Below are positions 49,897 to 61,609 of a stretch of DNA of 64,000 nucleotides, piece after piece. A model generated the notes under the pieces. The model worked only from the letters and a program-made list of their open reading frames with translations, was not told the DNA's origin and made no database searches. Source of the stretch: Paenibacillus phoenicis (GTDB taxonomy: Bacteria > Bacillota > Bacilli > Paenibacillales > Paenibacillaceae); NCBI RefSeq assembly GCF_034718895.1, contig NZ_JAYERP010000001.1:3137501-3201500 (forward strand), written 5' to 3'. The translations under genes and the position numbers were made by a program. Every line of letters starts with the position of its first letter. Position 1 is the stretch's first letter.

Positions 49897-52779
49897 CTAA
49901 ACGACTTCCCGATCTTTCTCTTCGACTTGGTTTAGTTCCGCGGTGCGTTTCGTATCCCGCTTGAGAATCGGCGCCAGGTATCGTCCGGTATAGGATTTGT
50001 CTACCTTCACGATGTCCTCCGGCGTGCCGGTAGCGATCACCGTTCCTCCCCCGCTGCCGCCTTCCGGCCCTAGATCGATCAAGTAGTCGGCCGTCTTGAT
50101 CACGTCCAGATTGTGCTCAATCACAAGCACCGTCTCGCCGGAGTCAACTAGGCGATGAAGCACCTTGAGCAATCGGTCGATATCGTCGACATGCAAGCCG
50201 GTTGTAGGCTCATCGAGAATATAAATCGTTTTGCCGGTGCTGCGGCGATACAATTCCGAAGCCAGCTTCACACGTTGGGCTTCCCCGCCAGACAACGTCG
50301 TTGCCGGCTGCCCTAAGGTCACATAACCTAAACCAACGTCCATCAGCGTTTGCAGCTTGCGGTGAATTTTCGGGATGTTCTGGAAGAACTCCGTAGCATT
50401 CTCGATCGTCATCTCCAGCACATCGGCAATGCTCTTGTTTTTATATTTGACTTCCAGCGTCTCGCGATTGTACCGTTTGCCTTTGCAGACTTCGCAAGGA
50501 ACGTATACGTCCGGCAGGAAGTGCATTTCAATTTTGATGATCCCGTCGCCTTTGCAGGCTTCGCAGCGACCGCCCTTGATGTTGAAGCTGAAGCGGCCTT
50601 TCTTATAGCCGCGTACCTTCGCCTCGTTCGTCTGCGAGAATAGGTCGCGAATATCATCAAACACTCCGGTGTACGTTGCCGGATTGGATCGCGGCGTACG
50701 CCCAATCGGAGATTGGTCAATATCAACGACTTTCTCCACGTGCTCGAGGCCTTTGATTTCCTTGTATTGGCCTGGACGCACTCTCGCCCGGTTCAAGTCG
50801 CGAGCCAACGTTTTATACAAAATCTCGTTGACCAGGGTCGACTTACCGGAGCCGGATACCCCGGTCACCGCCGTAAACACACCGATTGGGAATTTCACGT
50901 TGATGTTCTTCAGGTTGTTTTCCTTCGCCCCTTTGATCTCCAACCAACGGCCATCCGGCTTCCGCCGAGACAAAGGTACCGGGATAAACTTCTTGCCGCT
51001 CAAATATTGACCCGTTAAGGAACGCGGATCGTTCATGATTTCCTGAGGTGTCCCTTGCGAGATCACTTGCCCCCCGTGAATCCCTGCCCCCGGCCCGATA
51101 TCGATGATATGGTCCGCGGCTAGCATCGTATCCTCGTCATGCTCAACGACGATCAATGTATTGCCGAGATCGCGCATGTGGGTTAACGCCGAGATCAGCT
51201 TATCGTTATCCCGTTGATGCAGCCCGATACTAGGCTCGTCCAGGATGTACAGGACGCCCATCAGGCTAGAGCCGATTTGCGTCGCCAGCCGGATGCGTTG
51301 CGCTTCGCCGCCGGACAAGGTTCCAGCTGCACGACTAAGCGTCAAATAGTCCAAGCCGACGTTCACCAAGAACCCAAGCCGGTTATTGATCTCTTTCAGG
51401 ATCAGGTGGGCAATGGATTTTTCCTTATCCGTCAGCTCCAGATTCCCAAAGAACTCCCTTGCTTCGCCGATCGACAAAGACGTCACATGGGCGATGTTCT
51501 GACCGTTCACCGTTACGGCCAGAACCTCTTTCTTCAAACGGTGGCCATGACAGGTACCACAGGGCTTGGAGCCCATAAACTCTTCGATGAACTCACGAAT
51601 GCCCTCCGAAGCCGTTTCCCGGTAGCGCCGCTCCAGGTTAGGGATAATCCCTTCAAACGTCACATAGGCTTCTCGACTCATGCCAAAATCGTTCTCATAG
51701 CGGAACCGAACCTTAACATCACCTGTGCCATACAGCAACTTGTCCATCTGGTCCGCTGTCAGCTCGGAAACCGGTACATTTTGCGGGATATTAAAGTGCT
51801 CACAAACCGATCTCAAAAACTGCGGATAGTAGTTGGAGGTGCCGCCAGCCCAAGCCTCAAATGCACCCTCCTCAATCGATTTGGAAGGATCCGAGATGAG
51901 CAGGTCCTTATCGATGATCATTTTCACACCAAGTCCGTCGCACTCTGGGCAAGCCCCGTACGGACTGTTAAACGAGAACATCCGCGGCGACAGCTCTTCG
52001 ATACTGAACCCACAGATCGGGCAAGCATAGTTCGAGCTAAAGCGAAGCTCCTCTTGGCCAATAATATCAACGAGAATTTGCCCGCCGGACATTTTGAGCG
52101 CCGTTTCGATAGAATCAGCCAGCCGGCTGCGCGCATCTTCCTTCACCACGATCCGGTCGACGATGACCTCGATGGTGTGCTTCTTGTTCTTCTCCAGTTC
52201 AATATTCTCCGACAAATCGCGTTGCTCTCCATCCACCCGAACCCGGACGAAGCCTTGCTTGGCGATTTCGCTGAGCAGGCTTTTGTGCTCGCCCTTTTTG
52301 CCGGAAATGACAGGAGCTAAGATCTGCAATCTCGTTCGCTCCGGATATTGCATGATGCGGTCAACCATCTGCTCAACGGTCTGCGACGTAATTTCAATGC
52401 CATGCTCCGGGCAGTGCGGATGACCGATCCGGGCGTACAACAGACGAAGATAGTCATAGATTTCCGTAACGGTCCCTACCGTCGAACGCGGGTTGCGGCT
52501 CGTCGTCTTCTGGTCGATGGAGATGGCTGGGGACAATCCTTCGATCGAGTCCACATCCGGCTTATCCATTTGCCCCAAAAACTGCCGAGCATACGCAGAC
52601 AACGACTCGACATAACGGCGTTGCCCTTCGGCATAAATCGTATCGAAGGCAAGCGATGATTTGCCGGAGCCGCTCAACCCCGTAAGCACGACAAACTTGT
52701 CGCGCGGTATCGTGACATCTATGTTTTTCAGATTGTGCGCTCTGGCGCCTTTGATGACTATATTCTCGCGACCCAACAA
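49897..52779 (-). CDS. uvrA: Excinuclease ABC subunit A
   Basis: The damage-recognition ATPase of nucleotide excision repair, about 960 aa. It has two ABC modules: Walker [15 protein letters not shown] near residue 35 and [14 protein letters not shown] in the second half, with two signature motifs ([24 protein letters not shown]). Zinc-binding Cys sets are visible (CPICGFS...[14 protein letters not shown]...CEVCKGKRY). The ATG at 52785 touches the GGGAG site, so the TTG at 52779 is the better start; only the first residues differ. It follows uvrB on the same strand after a repeat-rich gap. Confidence 0.97.
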   Translation of the reverse strand: MLGRENIVIKGARAHNLKNIDVTIPRDKFVVLTGLSGSGKSSLAFDTIYAEGQRRYVESLSAYARQFLGQMDKPDVDSIEGLSPAISIDQKTTSRNPRSTVGTVTEIYDYLRLLYARIGHPHCPEHGIEITSQTVEQMVDRIMQYPERTRLQILAPVISGKKGEHKSLLSEIAKQGFVRVRVDGEQRDLSENIELEKNKKHTIEVIVDRIVVKEDARSRLADSIETALKMSGGQILVDIIGQEELRFSSNYACPICGFSIEELSPRMFSFNSPYGACPECDGLGVKMIIDKDLLISDPSKSIEEGAFEAWAGGTSNYYPQFLRSVCEHFNIPQNVPVSELTADQMDKLLYGTGDVKVRFRYENDFGMSREAYVTFEGIIPNLERRYRETASEGIREFIEEFMGSKPCGTCHGHRLKKEVLAVTVNGQNIAHVTSLSIGEAREFFGNLELTDKEKSIAHLILKEINNRLGFLVNVGLDYLTLSRAAGTLSGGEAQRIRLATQIGSSLMGVLYILDEPSIGLHQRDNDKLISALTHMRDLGNTLIVVEHDEDTMLAADHIIDIGPGAGIHGGQVISQGTPQEIMNDPRSLTGQYLSGKKFIPVPLSRRKPDGRWLEIKGAKENNLKNINVKFPIGVFTAVTGVSGSGKSTLVNEILYKTLARDLNRARVRPGQYKEIKGLEHVEKVVDIDQSPIGRTPRSNPATYTGVFDDIRDLFSQTNEAKVRGYKKGRFSFNIKGGRCEACKGDGIIKIEMHFLPDVYVPCEVCKGKRYNRETLEVKYKNKSIADVLEMTIENATEFFQNIPKIHRKLQTLMDVGLGYVTLGQPATTLSGGEAQRVKLASELYRRSTGKTIYILDEPTTGLHVDDIDRLLKVLHRLVDSGETVLVIEHNLDVIKTADYLIDLGPEGGSGGGTVIATGTPEDIVKVDKSYTGRYLAPILKRDTKRTAELNQVEEKDREVV

Positions 52780-53371
52780 CTTCATCTCCCTTTTTTATAT
52801 GATGTTTAAAAATCGGCTTCTCATCACGATGCTATTCACAGGAGTATCTTCGACGTCGAATCTTAAATTCAGTCAGTCGCTCCGTTGCTCACGTAGCCCT
52901 AACTACGCTCCGCTACTCACTCCCTCCTTCGTCCAACCTTCTCGGTGCTGAAAACCCGATTCTTAAACTTGATTTAACTTTCACTTCTCTAAAACCGGCT
53001 TCCCATCACGATGCTATTCACATAGGGTTGGTTTGCCGACGCTCCACTCCCAGGGCGCCCGGATTCTAACGGAACGTAGCGACGTTATTCGTTGATTTCC
53101 TGGATATTTCCCGTCCTAACGGAACCCAGAGACCTTATTCACCAGCTATAACGACGTTTAGTGCATTATCAAGCCAAATAGCGTCTCCTCGTTCCGTTAG
53201 AACGAGAAACCTTGCTCTCTAGAGCAAATAAGGTCTCTCCGTTCCGTTACAGCAACTTACAACCTAAGAGCCCCGTATCAGCCGCCCCAAGCCAAGGGCC
53301 ATAGGTCAGCGCTCTTGTTTGGCCACCCTATGGCTGGCTCATATTGCTAAACGGCGCCAGCTCGCCTACGC
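52780..53371. other. Repeat-rich uvrB-uvrA gap
   Basis: I see no gene in these 590 bases. They hold two 27-bp direct repeats sharing ATCACGATGCTATTCACA (52814-52840 and 52996-53022), a stretch with CGTAG/CTACG between (about 52875-52920), and one copy of the D-D-I-I element (53067-53250). No clear terminator is seen. Confidence 0.6.
53067..53250. repeat. D-D-I-I intergenic element, copy 1
   Basis: Four 25-bp half-sites: direct at 53067-53090 and 53117-53140 (TAACGGAAC...GAC.TTATT), inverted at 53177-53200 and 53226-53250 (AATA.GGTCTC...GTTCCGTTA). Spacing is 50, 60 and 49 bp, as in the other copies. Confidence 0.75.
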
Positions 53372-55366
<1,995 letters not shown>

Positions 55367-55627
55367 TGTCCAACATCACCCTATCGTCTAAAATGAAATA
55401 CTAGAGGCATCATTTGACATTATTTTTATCTATGACATGAGTTGGTTACTCAAGAAGTTTGTTTCTACATATAAACTAGGATCGTCATCCTTCCGATGAA
55501 TAAACCAAGCTTAACGCCTGAGCCTTTCCTAAATTTATCAAAATAGGAATAGGTGTTCCCATGTATTATACCTTTTTCATCCTGTAGATGCAAACGGTAA
55601 GTCGAAGATAGGAGTTGTTCATATTTC

Positions 55628-56464
55628 ATGGATATTGCAACGTTGATAGGCATCATTGTTGGTCTCGCCGCCCTTGTTGGCGGATTTACGCTCGAAGGCG
55701 GTCAATTAGGCGGTCTGTTGCAGGTTACAGCCGCTTTAATTGTGTTCGGCGGCACCTTTGCAGCCGTGTTGATCAGCTTCCCGGTCGCCAAGCTGCGAAC
55801 GGTTCCGAAGGCGCTGGCACTCGCGTTTATGACCAAATCCCCGGCGCAGGACGGCGTGATCGAGGATATCGTGGAGATGTCTTCCACTTCCCGGCGCGAA
55901 GGCGTCTTGGCTTTGGAGAAGAAGGCGGCGGAGCATCGGGATCCTTTTTTGCGCGAGGGTATTCAACTGGTGGTGGACGGAACGGATCGGGCGATGGTGC
56001 GGCAAATCATGGAGCTGGAAATCGATGCGGTATCGAAAAAATATGACGGCTACGCCAAAATCTTCGAATCGGCCGGCGGATACGCCCCAACGATGGGGAT
56101 CATCGGTACGGTGATGGGGCTCATCCACGTCCTTGGCAGCTTGTCCGAACCAACGGCATTGGGGCCTTCGATTGCGCTTGCTTTTACGGCGACGTTGTAC
56201 GGGGTGGCCAGCGCCAACCTGATTTTTCTTCCGATCGCCTCCAAAATCAAAGCGCGCGGCGAAGACGAAATCGACCGAATGGAGATGATGCTGGAGGGGA
56301 TTTTGTCGATCCAAAACGGCGACCATCCTCTGCTTGTGCGGCGGAAGCTGGAGTCTTTTACCGCGGAAACCGCGCGTCTTCTGCCGGATGACGGTCCGGC
56401 GGAAAAACCCGCCAGCTTCGGAAGCGGCGCTCGCATTCAAGCCTCCGAGGAGAATGAACTATGA
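55628..56464 (+). CDS. Flagellar motor stator protein MotA/MotP
   Basis: A 278-aa MotA/TolQ/ExbB family membrane protein. It has four hydrophobic segments, the first two near residues 5-50 and the last two at about 148-200 (APTMGIIGTVMGLIHVLGSL). The large cytoplasmic loop that meets the rotor lies between. The downstream gene for the MotB partner overlaps it by four bases (ATGA). Whether the pair is proton- or sodium-driven (MotAB or MotPS) cannot be decided here. Confidence 0.87.
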   Translation: MDIATLIGIIVGLAALVGGFTLEGGQLGGLLQVTAALIVFGGTFAAVLISFPVAKLRTVPKALALAFMTKSPAQDGVIEDIVEMSSTSRREGVLALEKKAAEHRDPFLREGIQLVVDGTDRAMVRQIMELEIDAVSKKYDGYAKIFESAGGYAPTMGIIGTVMGLIHVLGSLSEPTALGPSIALAFTATLYGVASANLIFLPIASKIKARGEDEIDRMEMMLEGILSIQNGDHPLLVRRKLESFTAETARLLPDDGPAEKPASFGSGARIQASEENEL

Positions 56465-57342
56465 GACCGTCCAGCAAATCGGGGAAAATAAACGAGCCGG
56501 ACGTTTCGACGCGTGAATCCCGCAGGCGTGCACGCCGCTCGGAACGAAACGATGCGAAGGACCGCTGGATGATCACCTATGCGGATTTGATTACGCTGTT
56601 GTTGATTTTTTTCGTGATGATGTATGCCATGAGCCGGTTAGACGTGGAAAAATATGAAGTTGTGACCTCCTCCCTCCAGCAAACGTTTAAAGGCGGCGAT
56701 TCCATTCTGGAGTTAGGCAGCGGGATTACAGGCACCGCAGACCGGTACAGTCACAAAAATCCGCCGGCCTCGGCAGATAGCGGCAGCAAGCAAGGCGAAG
56801 GACAAGGCACGACAGGACAAGCGGACAGCAGCGGACAGGCTCCGTTGACCGAACGGGAGCTTGCTTTTCGCAAGCAGGAGGAAGAGCTCGCCAACTTGAT
56901 GAAGCTCATTGAGAGTTACATCAAGGACAATTCGCTGGAGGATCAAATCCACGTGGCTGACTTGCCTCAGGGCATTTCGATCACGTTAAGCGACCGGTTT
57001 CTGTTCGACACCGGCAAGGCCGACCTCAAAAGCGGCTCCGCCAAAACGCTCGCCAAGCTAGCCAGCTTGTTCCGGCAGCTCGACACCGTGATCAGTATCG
57101 AGGGCCATACCGACAACCTGCCGATTGTGTACGCGTCGGAGTTCAAAGACAACTGGGAGCTGTCGGGGGCAAGGGCACTTTCGGTGTTGCGGTTTTTCGT
57201 CGACAAGGAGAAGCTGGATCCGCAGCAATTCCAATACGCCGGCTACGCCGACACCCGCCCCGCCGCCGACAACGACACCCCCGAAGGCCGCCAGAAGAAC
57301 CGCCGGGTGGAAATCACGGTGTTGCGGCAGTTGCAGCAGTAG
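56461..57342 (+). CDS. Flagellar motor stator protein MotB/MotS
   Basis: A 293-aa protein with one membrane helix (DRWMITYADLITLLLIFFVMM) carrying the ion-binding Asp42 in YADL, a plug and linker region, and a C-terminal OmpA-like peptidoglycan-binding domain (about 160-290; EGHTDNLPI, NWELSGARALSVLRFF). It is translationally coupled to the MotA-like gene. The two form the stator that pushes the flagellar rotor. Confidence 0.9.
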   Translation: MRPSSKSGKINEPDVSTRESRRRARRSERNDAKDRWMITYADLITLLLIFFVMMYAMSRLDVEKYEVVTSSLQQTFKGGDSILELGSGITGTADRYSHKNPPASADSGSKQGEGQGTTGQADSSGQAPLTERELAFRKQEEELANLMKLIESYIKDNSLEDQIHVADLPQGISITLSDRFLFDTGKADLKSGSAKTLAKLASLFRQLDTVISIEGHTDNLPIVYASEFKDNWELSGARALSVLRFFVDKEKLDPQQFQYAGYADTRPAADNDTPEGRQKNRRVEITVLRQLQQ

Positions 57343-57418
57343 GGGGGATGTGGAATGGGACTACGTTTGTTTGAGCGTCCGCAATGATGCTGGTGCTCTT
57401 TTCCCTTATCCCGCGCTC

Positions 57419-57551
57419 TAACGGACCACAATGACGTTATTTGCTATTTCCCGGACGATTTCCCCGGCTAACGGACCGGAATGACCTTATTACTTGTTTT
57501 TTCGTTATTTATGTCTGATATCACGCCAAATAACGTCACTGGAGTCCGTTG
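57419..57551. repeat. D-D-I element, copy 2 (three half-sites)
   Basis: Half-sites at 57419-57443 (TAACGGACCACAATGACGTT), 57468-57491 (TAACGGACCGGAATGACC start) and inverted 57527-57551. Spacings 49 and 59 match the other copies. The fourth half-site is missing; the outer inverted repeat of the IS region begins at the third one. Confidence 0.75.
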
Positions 57552-57812
57552 CTATGAACGTTTTTGTCAAGCCCTCGGTTTTAAATCTGCCTGAGCACGT
57601 GGCGCGAGAGCAAAAATGCGAGCGACGGTCGGCACGCTGCTATCCGTGGGTTGGTTACCACATGTTATGCCTTCGTCAGGGAGAGCCCTTGCAAGCTAGA
57701 AACGCACGTTCAGTTTCTTTCAAAACCTAGTGCAAACGGACTACGCAAATTCTCTCCTGAACCTTCGTTTGCTCCCGGGCCTCGTGCTCCGGCGTGAGCT
57801 TGTCAAGCGTCT
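57546..57812. repeat. Outer inverted repeat of IS110 region, left arm
   Basis: About 265 bp that reappear inverted at 60990-61257 with over 90% identity by eye. No gene is recognised in it. The left arm has a short insertion near 57660. Confidence 0.8.
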
Positions 57813-57938
57813 TCCTTGACAAGCGGTGGGGTACAATTCAACACTTTTCCAAATCCTCATCGAAGATGAGGAACGCCACACGGCGAGTGTGGGGGTGCAG
57901 GGGGCAACGTCCCCTGCGTCCTTCATCGTCCAAAGGCG
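57813..57938 (-). ncRNA. Triple-hairpin region after IS110 transposase, candidate guide (bridge/seek) RNA
   Basis: The 126 bases downstream of the intact transposase contain three perfect stem-loops in a row: GCAGGGG/CCCCTGC (57917-57897), CCACAC/GTGTGG (57892-57876) and CCTCATC/GATGAGG (57871-57855). IS110-family elements encode a structured RNA beside the transposase that pairs with target and donor; in the IS1111 group it lies downstream. Position and structure fit, but pairing loops could not be assigned. The region is absent from the broken copy. Confidence 0.45.
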
Positions 57939-59057
57939 TTAGGAGGCTGCTGGCTGCTCCACGGTTCGAGCAACCGCCCATATGAACCCAATCAATTCCC
58001 GGGCCACCGCACCGACGGCCACATTCTTGTGCTTGTTCTTTCCAAACACAAGATGACGGTATTTGTAATGCAATCTTTCTTGCGCCTTCCAGGATAACAG
58101 CTGTACGTCGGCGGGCATACCATCTAATCGCTTAGCGAGATCCCCTTTTACGGCAGGACGGTGACGGTAACTCCAAGCGGACTCCACCAAAGTCCGTCGT
58201 AAGCGGCCATTTCCGGCTTTGGTCATGCTGCCGCGTCGAGTACTTAGGCCCGTGGAATACTCACGAGGGACCAGTCCCAAGTACGCCATCAGTTGCGCAG
58301 GGGAGCGAAAACGCGCAAAGGTTCCGATTTCAGCCGCAAGGGTAATGGCTGTAAGCAATCCAATCCCCCGTAGGGACTGAAGAGCTTGGATCAGAGAAGC
58401 CTTAGAACCGGTCGCAGCTTGCTGGACCAGTGCTTTTTCTAGGCGCCCCATGCGTTGCTCGATCTCATCCAAAGTATGAAGCATTTCGCTGAATGCCACG
58501 TGCATGGACTCATACGGGAACGTAAGCTGCCCTAACCAGACGCGATACTTCTTGGTCCAGCGACGCTTTATGGTGGCGGGTGGTTCAATCTGGTGACGAA
58601 GCAGGAATTTCAAGATCCGCTGACGAGCCCGGTGGGCATCTTCCTTGGCAGCTTCACGGGCGCGAACCAATTCCCGTAGAGCCTCATCTTCCCGTTCGGG
58701 GACGTAAACGGGAGTGAGCTCTCCTGCACGATACAAACGCGCGAGTTGCTCGGCATCCCGTCGATCTGTTTTCACTTGGTCGCCGGGGCGTTTGGGAATG
58801 AGCGATGGAGCAATGACGACACAGTGGGCCCCCATGGAGGTGATCCAGCGATAGGTTTCGTAACCTGTGGGTCCTGCCTCGTAGCAAAACGATAGCGTTT
58901 CGGCCGCTCCCAGCTCTTTGATAAGCTTGCGTAACGCTGCCGGTGTGTGGGGAATGGTTCCGTAATAGCGTGGAGCTTCCCCGCTCACATCTGCAATCGC
59001 AACCGAAATTTTTTCTTTGGATACATCTAAACCGACGAATTTTGTGGTAGACTGCAT
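57939..59057 (-). CDS. IS110 family transposase (intact)
   Basis: A 372-aa DEDD recombinase. The RuvC-like catalytic residues are visible: Asp11 (GLDVSKEK), Glu60 (FCYEAGPTGYETY), Asp98 and Asp101 (KTDRRDAEQLA). The C-terminal Transposase_20 domain (RGIGLLTAITLAAEIG; YLGLVPREYSTG; KAGNGRLRRTLVESAW) carries the serine region. The frame is complete, with GGAGAG before the ATG, so the enzyme may be active. A second, broken copy lies inverted at 60274. Confidence 0.95.
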   Translation of the reverse strand: MQSTTKFVGLDVSKEKISVAIADVSGEAPRYYGTIPHTPAALRKLIKELGAAETLSFCYEAGPTGYETYRWITSMGAHCVVIAPSLIPKRPGDQVKTDRRDAEQLARLYRAGELTPVYVPEREDEALRELVRAREAAKEDAHRARQRILKFLLRHQIEPPATIKRRWTKKYRVWLGQLTFPYESMHVAFSEMLHTLDEIEQRMGRLEKALVQQAATGSKASLIQALQSLRGIGLLTAITLAAEIGTFARFRSPAQLMAYLGLVPREYSTGLSTRRGSMTKAGNGRLRRTLVESAWSYRHRPAVKGDLAKRLDGMPADVQLLSWKAQERLHYKYRHLVFGKNKHKNVAVGAVARELIGFIWAVARTVEQPAAS

Positions 59058-59326
59058 AGTATCAGCTCTCCTTTGCTATGTAGCTCTGAAATGGTTTGGG
59101 TTAATCACTATCCATTTTAACCTACGAGATGTAGCAATTTGGAGGGCTGTCTTTGTTTTACGTTCATCTTAGCTAGATTTCACGAGGGGGAACTGTGAAC
59201 GAAATAAGGGCTCTACGGTCCGTTACCGTTACAGACAACATAACACCTGAGCTTTTTATGAAGCACTCAACCATTGCATGCATACGTCAAACGAGATAAA
59301 CTAAGCTCAAATCGGACGTGAAGCAC

Positions 59327-59386
59327 ACGCCGTCTTGATACCTCGCCCCTTAGTGGTGAAAAGGTATCGGGACGGCGTTTTTGTTT
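59327..59386 (+). terminator. Strong terminator-like hairpin upstream of nuclease-like gene
   Basis: CGCCGTCTTGATACCT and AGGTATCGGGACGGCG form a long stem followed by TTTTTGTTTT. It ends about 30 bases before the gene start, so it could shield the gene from outside transcription or act as an attenuator. A single inverted half-site of the D/I family lies just upstream (59203-59227). Confidence 0.6.
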
Positions 59387-59413
59387 TCACAATTGGAGAA
59401 AGGTGGAGATGGG

Positions 59414-60064
59414 ATGAAATTTGAACAAGCATTTGATGCGTGGATGGCACAACAAATGGAGGAGGAGAAGAATCCTAGACGATTGGAGCTCCTCAAAAAG
59501 GGGTTGGGGCACGGCACCATGGAGTTTTTGAGGTTCGTATGGTTCCCTGCCGTTGGACAATTTGATCACTTATACCCGGAGTGGGAGGTACGCGACTTTA
59601 ATAACGGTTACCGATACTTGGACCTCGCTTATCTCCCAGGGGCAGGCTCGGCTAAGGGGGCGATTGAGATTCAAGGATACGGCCCCCATGCAAGAGATCT
59701 AGATGTCCGACGTTTTAAAGATTTATGTTGGCGTCACAGTTTATTGGCTTTGGATGGTTGGACGTTACTCCCTATCGCTTACTTGTCTATTGTAGAGGAG
59801 CCGAAGCAATGCCAACAGCTGGTCCTGTCTTTTGTCGGCAAATTCATGACCCTTGCAGTACAACCAGATTTAGATTGGCTTGAGGCGGAAACAGTACGTT
59901 TTGCGAGACGTCTGCTACGGCCCTTTAGTCCATTGGAACTTTCGGAGCATTTGCGGATTACGGATCGACACGCCAGACGCATATTGCACGGGTTAGCTCA
60001 AAAACAGCAATTATCTGTTGCAAGCGGGAAGCACCGATATCGGACATATTGTCTTGTGCGTTGA
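59414..60064 (+). CDS. Nuclease-like protein with C-terminal winged helix
   Basis: A 216-aa protein. Residues 60-125 look like a PD-(D/E)XK-type core: GYRYLDLAYLPG (Asp70) then GAIEIQGYGPHARD (Glu85-x-Gln87), followed by the DVRRFKDLCWRHSLLALDGW helix and a LLPIAYLSI strand. Gln replaces the usual Lys. Residues about 165-216 form a winged helix (SPLELSEHLRITDRHARRIL). GGTGGAG precedes the ATG. It could be a homing or repair endonuclease, or a regulator that borrowed the fold. It sits alone between two IS110 copies. Confidence 0.6.
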   Translation: MKFEQAFDAWMAQQMEEEKNPRRLELLKKGLGHGTMEFLRFVWFPAVGQFDHLYPEWEVRDFNNGYRYLDLAYLPGAGSAKGAIEIQGYGPHARDLDVRRFKDLCWRHSLLALDGWTLLPIAYLSIVEEPKQCQQLVLSFVGKFMTLAVQPDLDWLEAETVRFARRLLRPFSPLELSEHLRITDRHARRILHGLAQKQQLSVASGKHRYRTYCLVR

Positions 60065-60273
60065 GAAGCGGGGGTCGGGCAACTTCCAGCAGTGGATTTG
60101 CCGTATGGTGGGTCTACCCATATGTGATGTGAGACGTAGCTCTCTGCTCCGGATTTCTAGCTAAGATGAACGTAAACAAAAGACAGCCCTCCAAATTGCT
60201 ACATCTCGTAGGTTAAAATGGAAAGTGTAAACCAAACCATTTCAGAGCTACATAGCAAAGGAGAGCTGATACT

Positions 60274-61080
60274 ATGTAGTCTACCACAAAATTCGTCGGT
60301 TTAGATGTATCCAAAGAAAAAATTTCGGTTGCGATTGCAGATGTGGGTGGGGAGTCACCCCGCTATTATGGGACTATCCCTCATACGGCGGCGGCATTAC
60401 GCAAACTTATCAAGGAACTGGGTCCGGCCGAAAACCTCTCGTTTTGTTATGAGGCCGGTCCCACAGGCTATGAAACTTACCGGTGGATTACTTCCATGGG
60501 AGCCGAGTGCGTTGTCATTGCGCCTTCACTTATTCCCAAACGCCCCGGCGACCAAGTGAAAACAGATCGACGGGATGCGGAGCAACTCGCACGTTTGTAT
60601 CGTGCAGGAGAACTCACTCCCATTTACGTCCCCGAGCGGGAAGATAAGGCTCTGCGAGAATTGGTTCGCGCCCGGGAAACGGCCAAGGAAGATGCCCATC
60701 GGGCTCGTCAGCGGATCTTGAAGTTCCTGCTTCGTCACCAGATTGAACCGCCAGCCACCATAAAGCGTCGCTGGACCAAGAAGTATCGCGTCTGGTTAGG
60801 GCAGCTTACGTTCCCGTATGAGTCCATACACGTGGCATTCAGTGAAATGCTTCATGCCTTAGATGAAATCGAGCAGCGCAAGGGGCGCCTAGAAAAAGCA
60901 CTGGTCCAGCAAGCTGCGACCGGTTCTAAGGCTTCTCTGATCCAAGCTCTTCAGTCCCTACGGGGGATTGGATTGCTTACAGCCATTACCCTTGAGACAC
61001 TTGACAAGCTCACGCCGGAGCACGAGGCCCGGGAGCAAACGAAGGTTTGGGAGAGAATTTGCGTGGTCCGTTTGCACTAG
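60274..61080 (+). pseudogene. IS110 transposase, broken copy
   Basis: The sequence matches the intact transposase for about 240 codons, including Asp, Glu and both later Asp residues. It is broken twice: the second codon is TAG instead of CAG, and after ATTACCCTTG (about 60990) the frame runs into the outer inverted repeat and ends at 61080. The C-terminal serine domain and the downstream triple-hairpin region are gone. Translation could restart downstream at a later Met, but the product would lack the second catalytic part. Confidence 0.9.
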
Positions 61081-61257
61081 GTTTTGAAAGAAACTGACCG
61101 TGCGTCTCTAGCTTTGCAAAAGCTCTCCTTGACGAAAGTAACCAACCCACGGATAGCAGCGTGCCGACCGTCGCTCGCATTTTTGCTCTCGCGCCACGTG
61201 CTCAGGCAGAGTTAAAACCGAGGGCTTGACAAAAACGTTCATAGCAACGGACCCAAA
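60990..61257. repeat. Outer inverted repeat of IS110 region, right arm
   Basis: Inverted copy of 57546-57812. It starts at the truncation point of the broken transposase (CACTTGACAAGCTCACG) and ends in a D half-site (GCAACGGACC). Confidence 0.8.
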
Positions 61258-61430
61258 TGACCTTATTTTCGATTTCCCGCATCATTTCCCGTTCTAACGG
61301 ACTGAGGTGGCCTTATTTCAGGTAAAGTAGGACAGTTCATCCCTAATTTCAATCAAATAAGAGCATCTGGGTCCGTTACATTCTCATGGCTGCTTATCTC
61401 ATGCAAATAGCGTCACCTGGGTCCGTTAGC
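61245..61430. repeat. D-D-I-I intergenic element, copy 3
   Basis: Half-sites at 61245-61270, 61294-61319 (direct) and 61355-61379, 61405-61430 (inverted). Spacings 49, 61 and 50 bp. Between direct sites the linker repeats the ATTTCCC motif, as in copy 2. Confidence 0.75.
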
Positions 61431-61435
61431 GAACG

Positions 61436-61471
61436 CAAAAAACGCCTGGGAGGCCTTGCCTCTCCCAGGCG
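61436..61471 (-). terminator. Terminator after the MinJ-like gene
   Basis: On the minus strand CGCCTGGGAG and CTCCCAGGCG form a strong stem followed by six T. The 140 bases between the gene stop and this stem are extremely GC-rich. Confidence 0.85.
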
Positions 61472-61609
61472 GGTTTGTCGTCGCACCGCGCGGCAGCCCG
61501 CCACCGCGGTGCAGCCATTGGCCGCCGCAGACGCGTGCATCCGCGCTGCGCACGGGCATGGCGCCACGGCGCCGCGGGGTGCACAGCCCCCCGCGGCGCG
61601 GGCGCACCC

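Larger units (their letters stand above)
57939..61080. mobile_element. IS110 inverted pair flanking a nuclease-like gene
   Basis: The two transposase copies and their 5' noncoding ends (59058-59176 and 60157-60273) face each other in inverted orientation around a 980-bp centre. Outside them lie the 265-bp inverted arms. The whole forms a palindrome-like block of about 3.7 kb (57546-61257). It could be a composite element or the result of inverted duplication; no target-site duplication is recognised. Confidence 0.65.

Noticed and set aside
55465-55656. 63-aa minus-strand frame between uvrB and the MotA-like gene
   Set aside because: No ribosome site and it overlaps the MotA-like start; no recognisable features.
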